Source: Bdellovibrio sp. (lineage in GTDB: Bacteria > Bdellovibrionota > Bdellovibrionia > Bdellovibrionales > Bdellovibrionaceae). From it: a stretch of DNA of 5,675 nt. A program made the position numbers and the translations under genes. Location of the stretch: positions 1-5,675 of the forward strand of contig JAHRXB010000071.1 of the NCBI GenBank assembly GCA_019104905.1. Reading direction: 5' to 3'. A model generated the notes under the pieces. That model ran no database searches. It had not been told where the DNA came from and saw only the letters and a list, made by a program, of their open reading frames with translations. Of the stretch, positions 5,661-5,675 are shown one piece after another. Position 1 is the first letter of the stretch. Every line of letters starts with the position of its first letter.

Positions 5661-5675
5661 GAGGATGGCATGGGG
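5661..5675 (+). other. Possible ribosome binding site and first codons of the next gene
   Basis: GAGG at 5661-5664 is followed five bases later by ATG at 5670 and a GGG codon before the window ends. The spacing copies that of the dps ribosome binding site. With only two codons visible, a downstream gene in the same direction as dps is only a suggestion. Confidence 0.25.

Overview
The window looks like an ordinary chromosomal stretch of a Gram-negative bacterium of moderate GC (high 40s percent, judged by eye). The large lipoprotein in the middle combines cysteine-paired Ig-like repeats with a C-terminal formylglycine-generating-enzyme (FGE) / sulfatase-modifying-factor (SUMF1)-like domain. 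That style is common in predatory Bdellovibrio and relatives, so Bdellovibrionota is my best guess. This is an inference from style, not from a diagnostic marker gene.

Layout: (1) positions 1-657, plus strand, the C-terminal half of a NorM-like MATE multidrug/Na+ antiporter cut by the window edge. (2) 654-3452, minus strand, a 932-residue lipoprotein with about five or six beta-sandwich repeats capped by an FGE-like domain. Its stop codon overlaps the MATE stop in a shared TTAA, so the two genes converge with no spacer. (3) 3453-3533, a short spacer with direct repeats, two small inverted repeats and a sequence matching the sigma-28 (FliA) -10 element GCCGATAA directly in front of the lipoprotein start. 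(4) 3534-4916, minus strand, an MFS transporter of the metabolite:H+ symporter (MHS) type. (5) 4917-5099, a divergent promoter region holding a 14-bp palindrome between candidate promoters. (6) 5100-5621, plus strand, a Dps-type mini-ferritin with a complete ferroxidase site. (7) 5622-5675, a tail that may hold the ribosome binding site and first codons of the next gene. No stretch of more than 300 bases lacks a gene.

The genes do not form an obvious pathway. The two transporters and Dps are envelope-transport and stress-defence functions of familiar families. The transporter and dps diverge from one control region and might be co-regulated. The lipoprotein is the least characterised gene. 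Its separate sigma-28-like promoter, lack of a Shine-Dalgarno sequence and surface-display architecture suggest expression in a motile stage and a role in contact with the surroundings or prey. I saw no RNA gene, CRISPR array, insertion sequence, attachment site or origin, and no convincing new multi-gene system.
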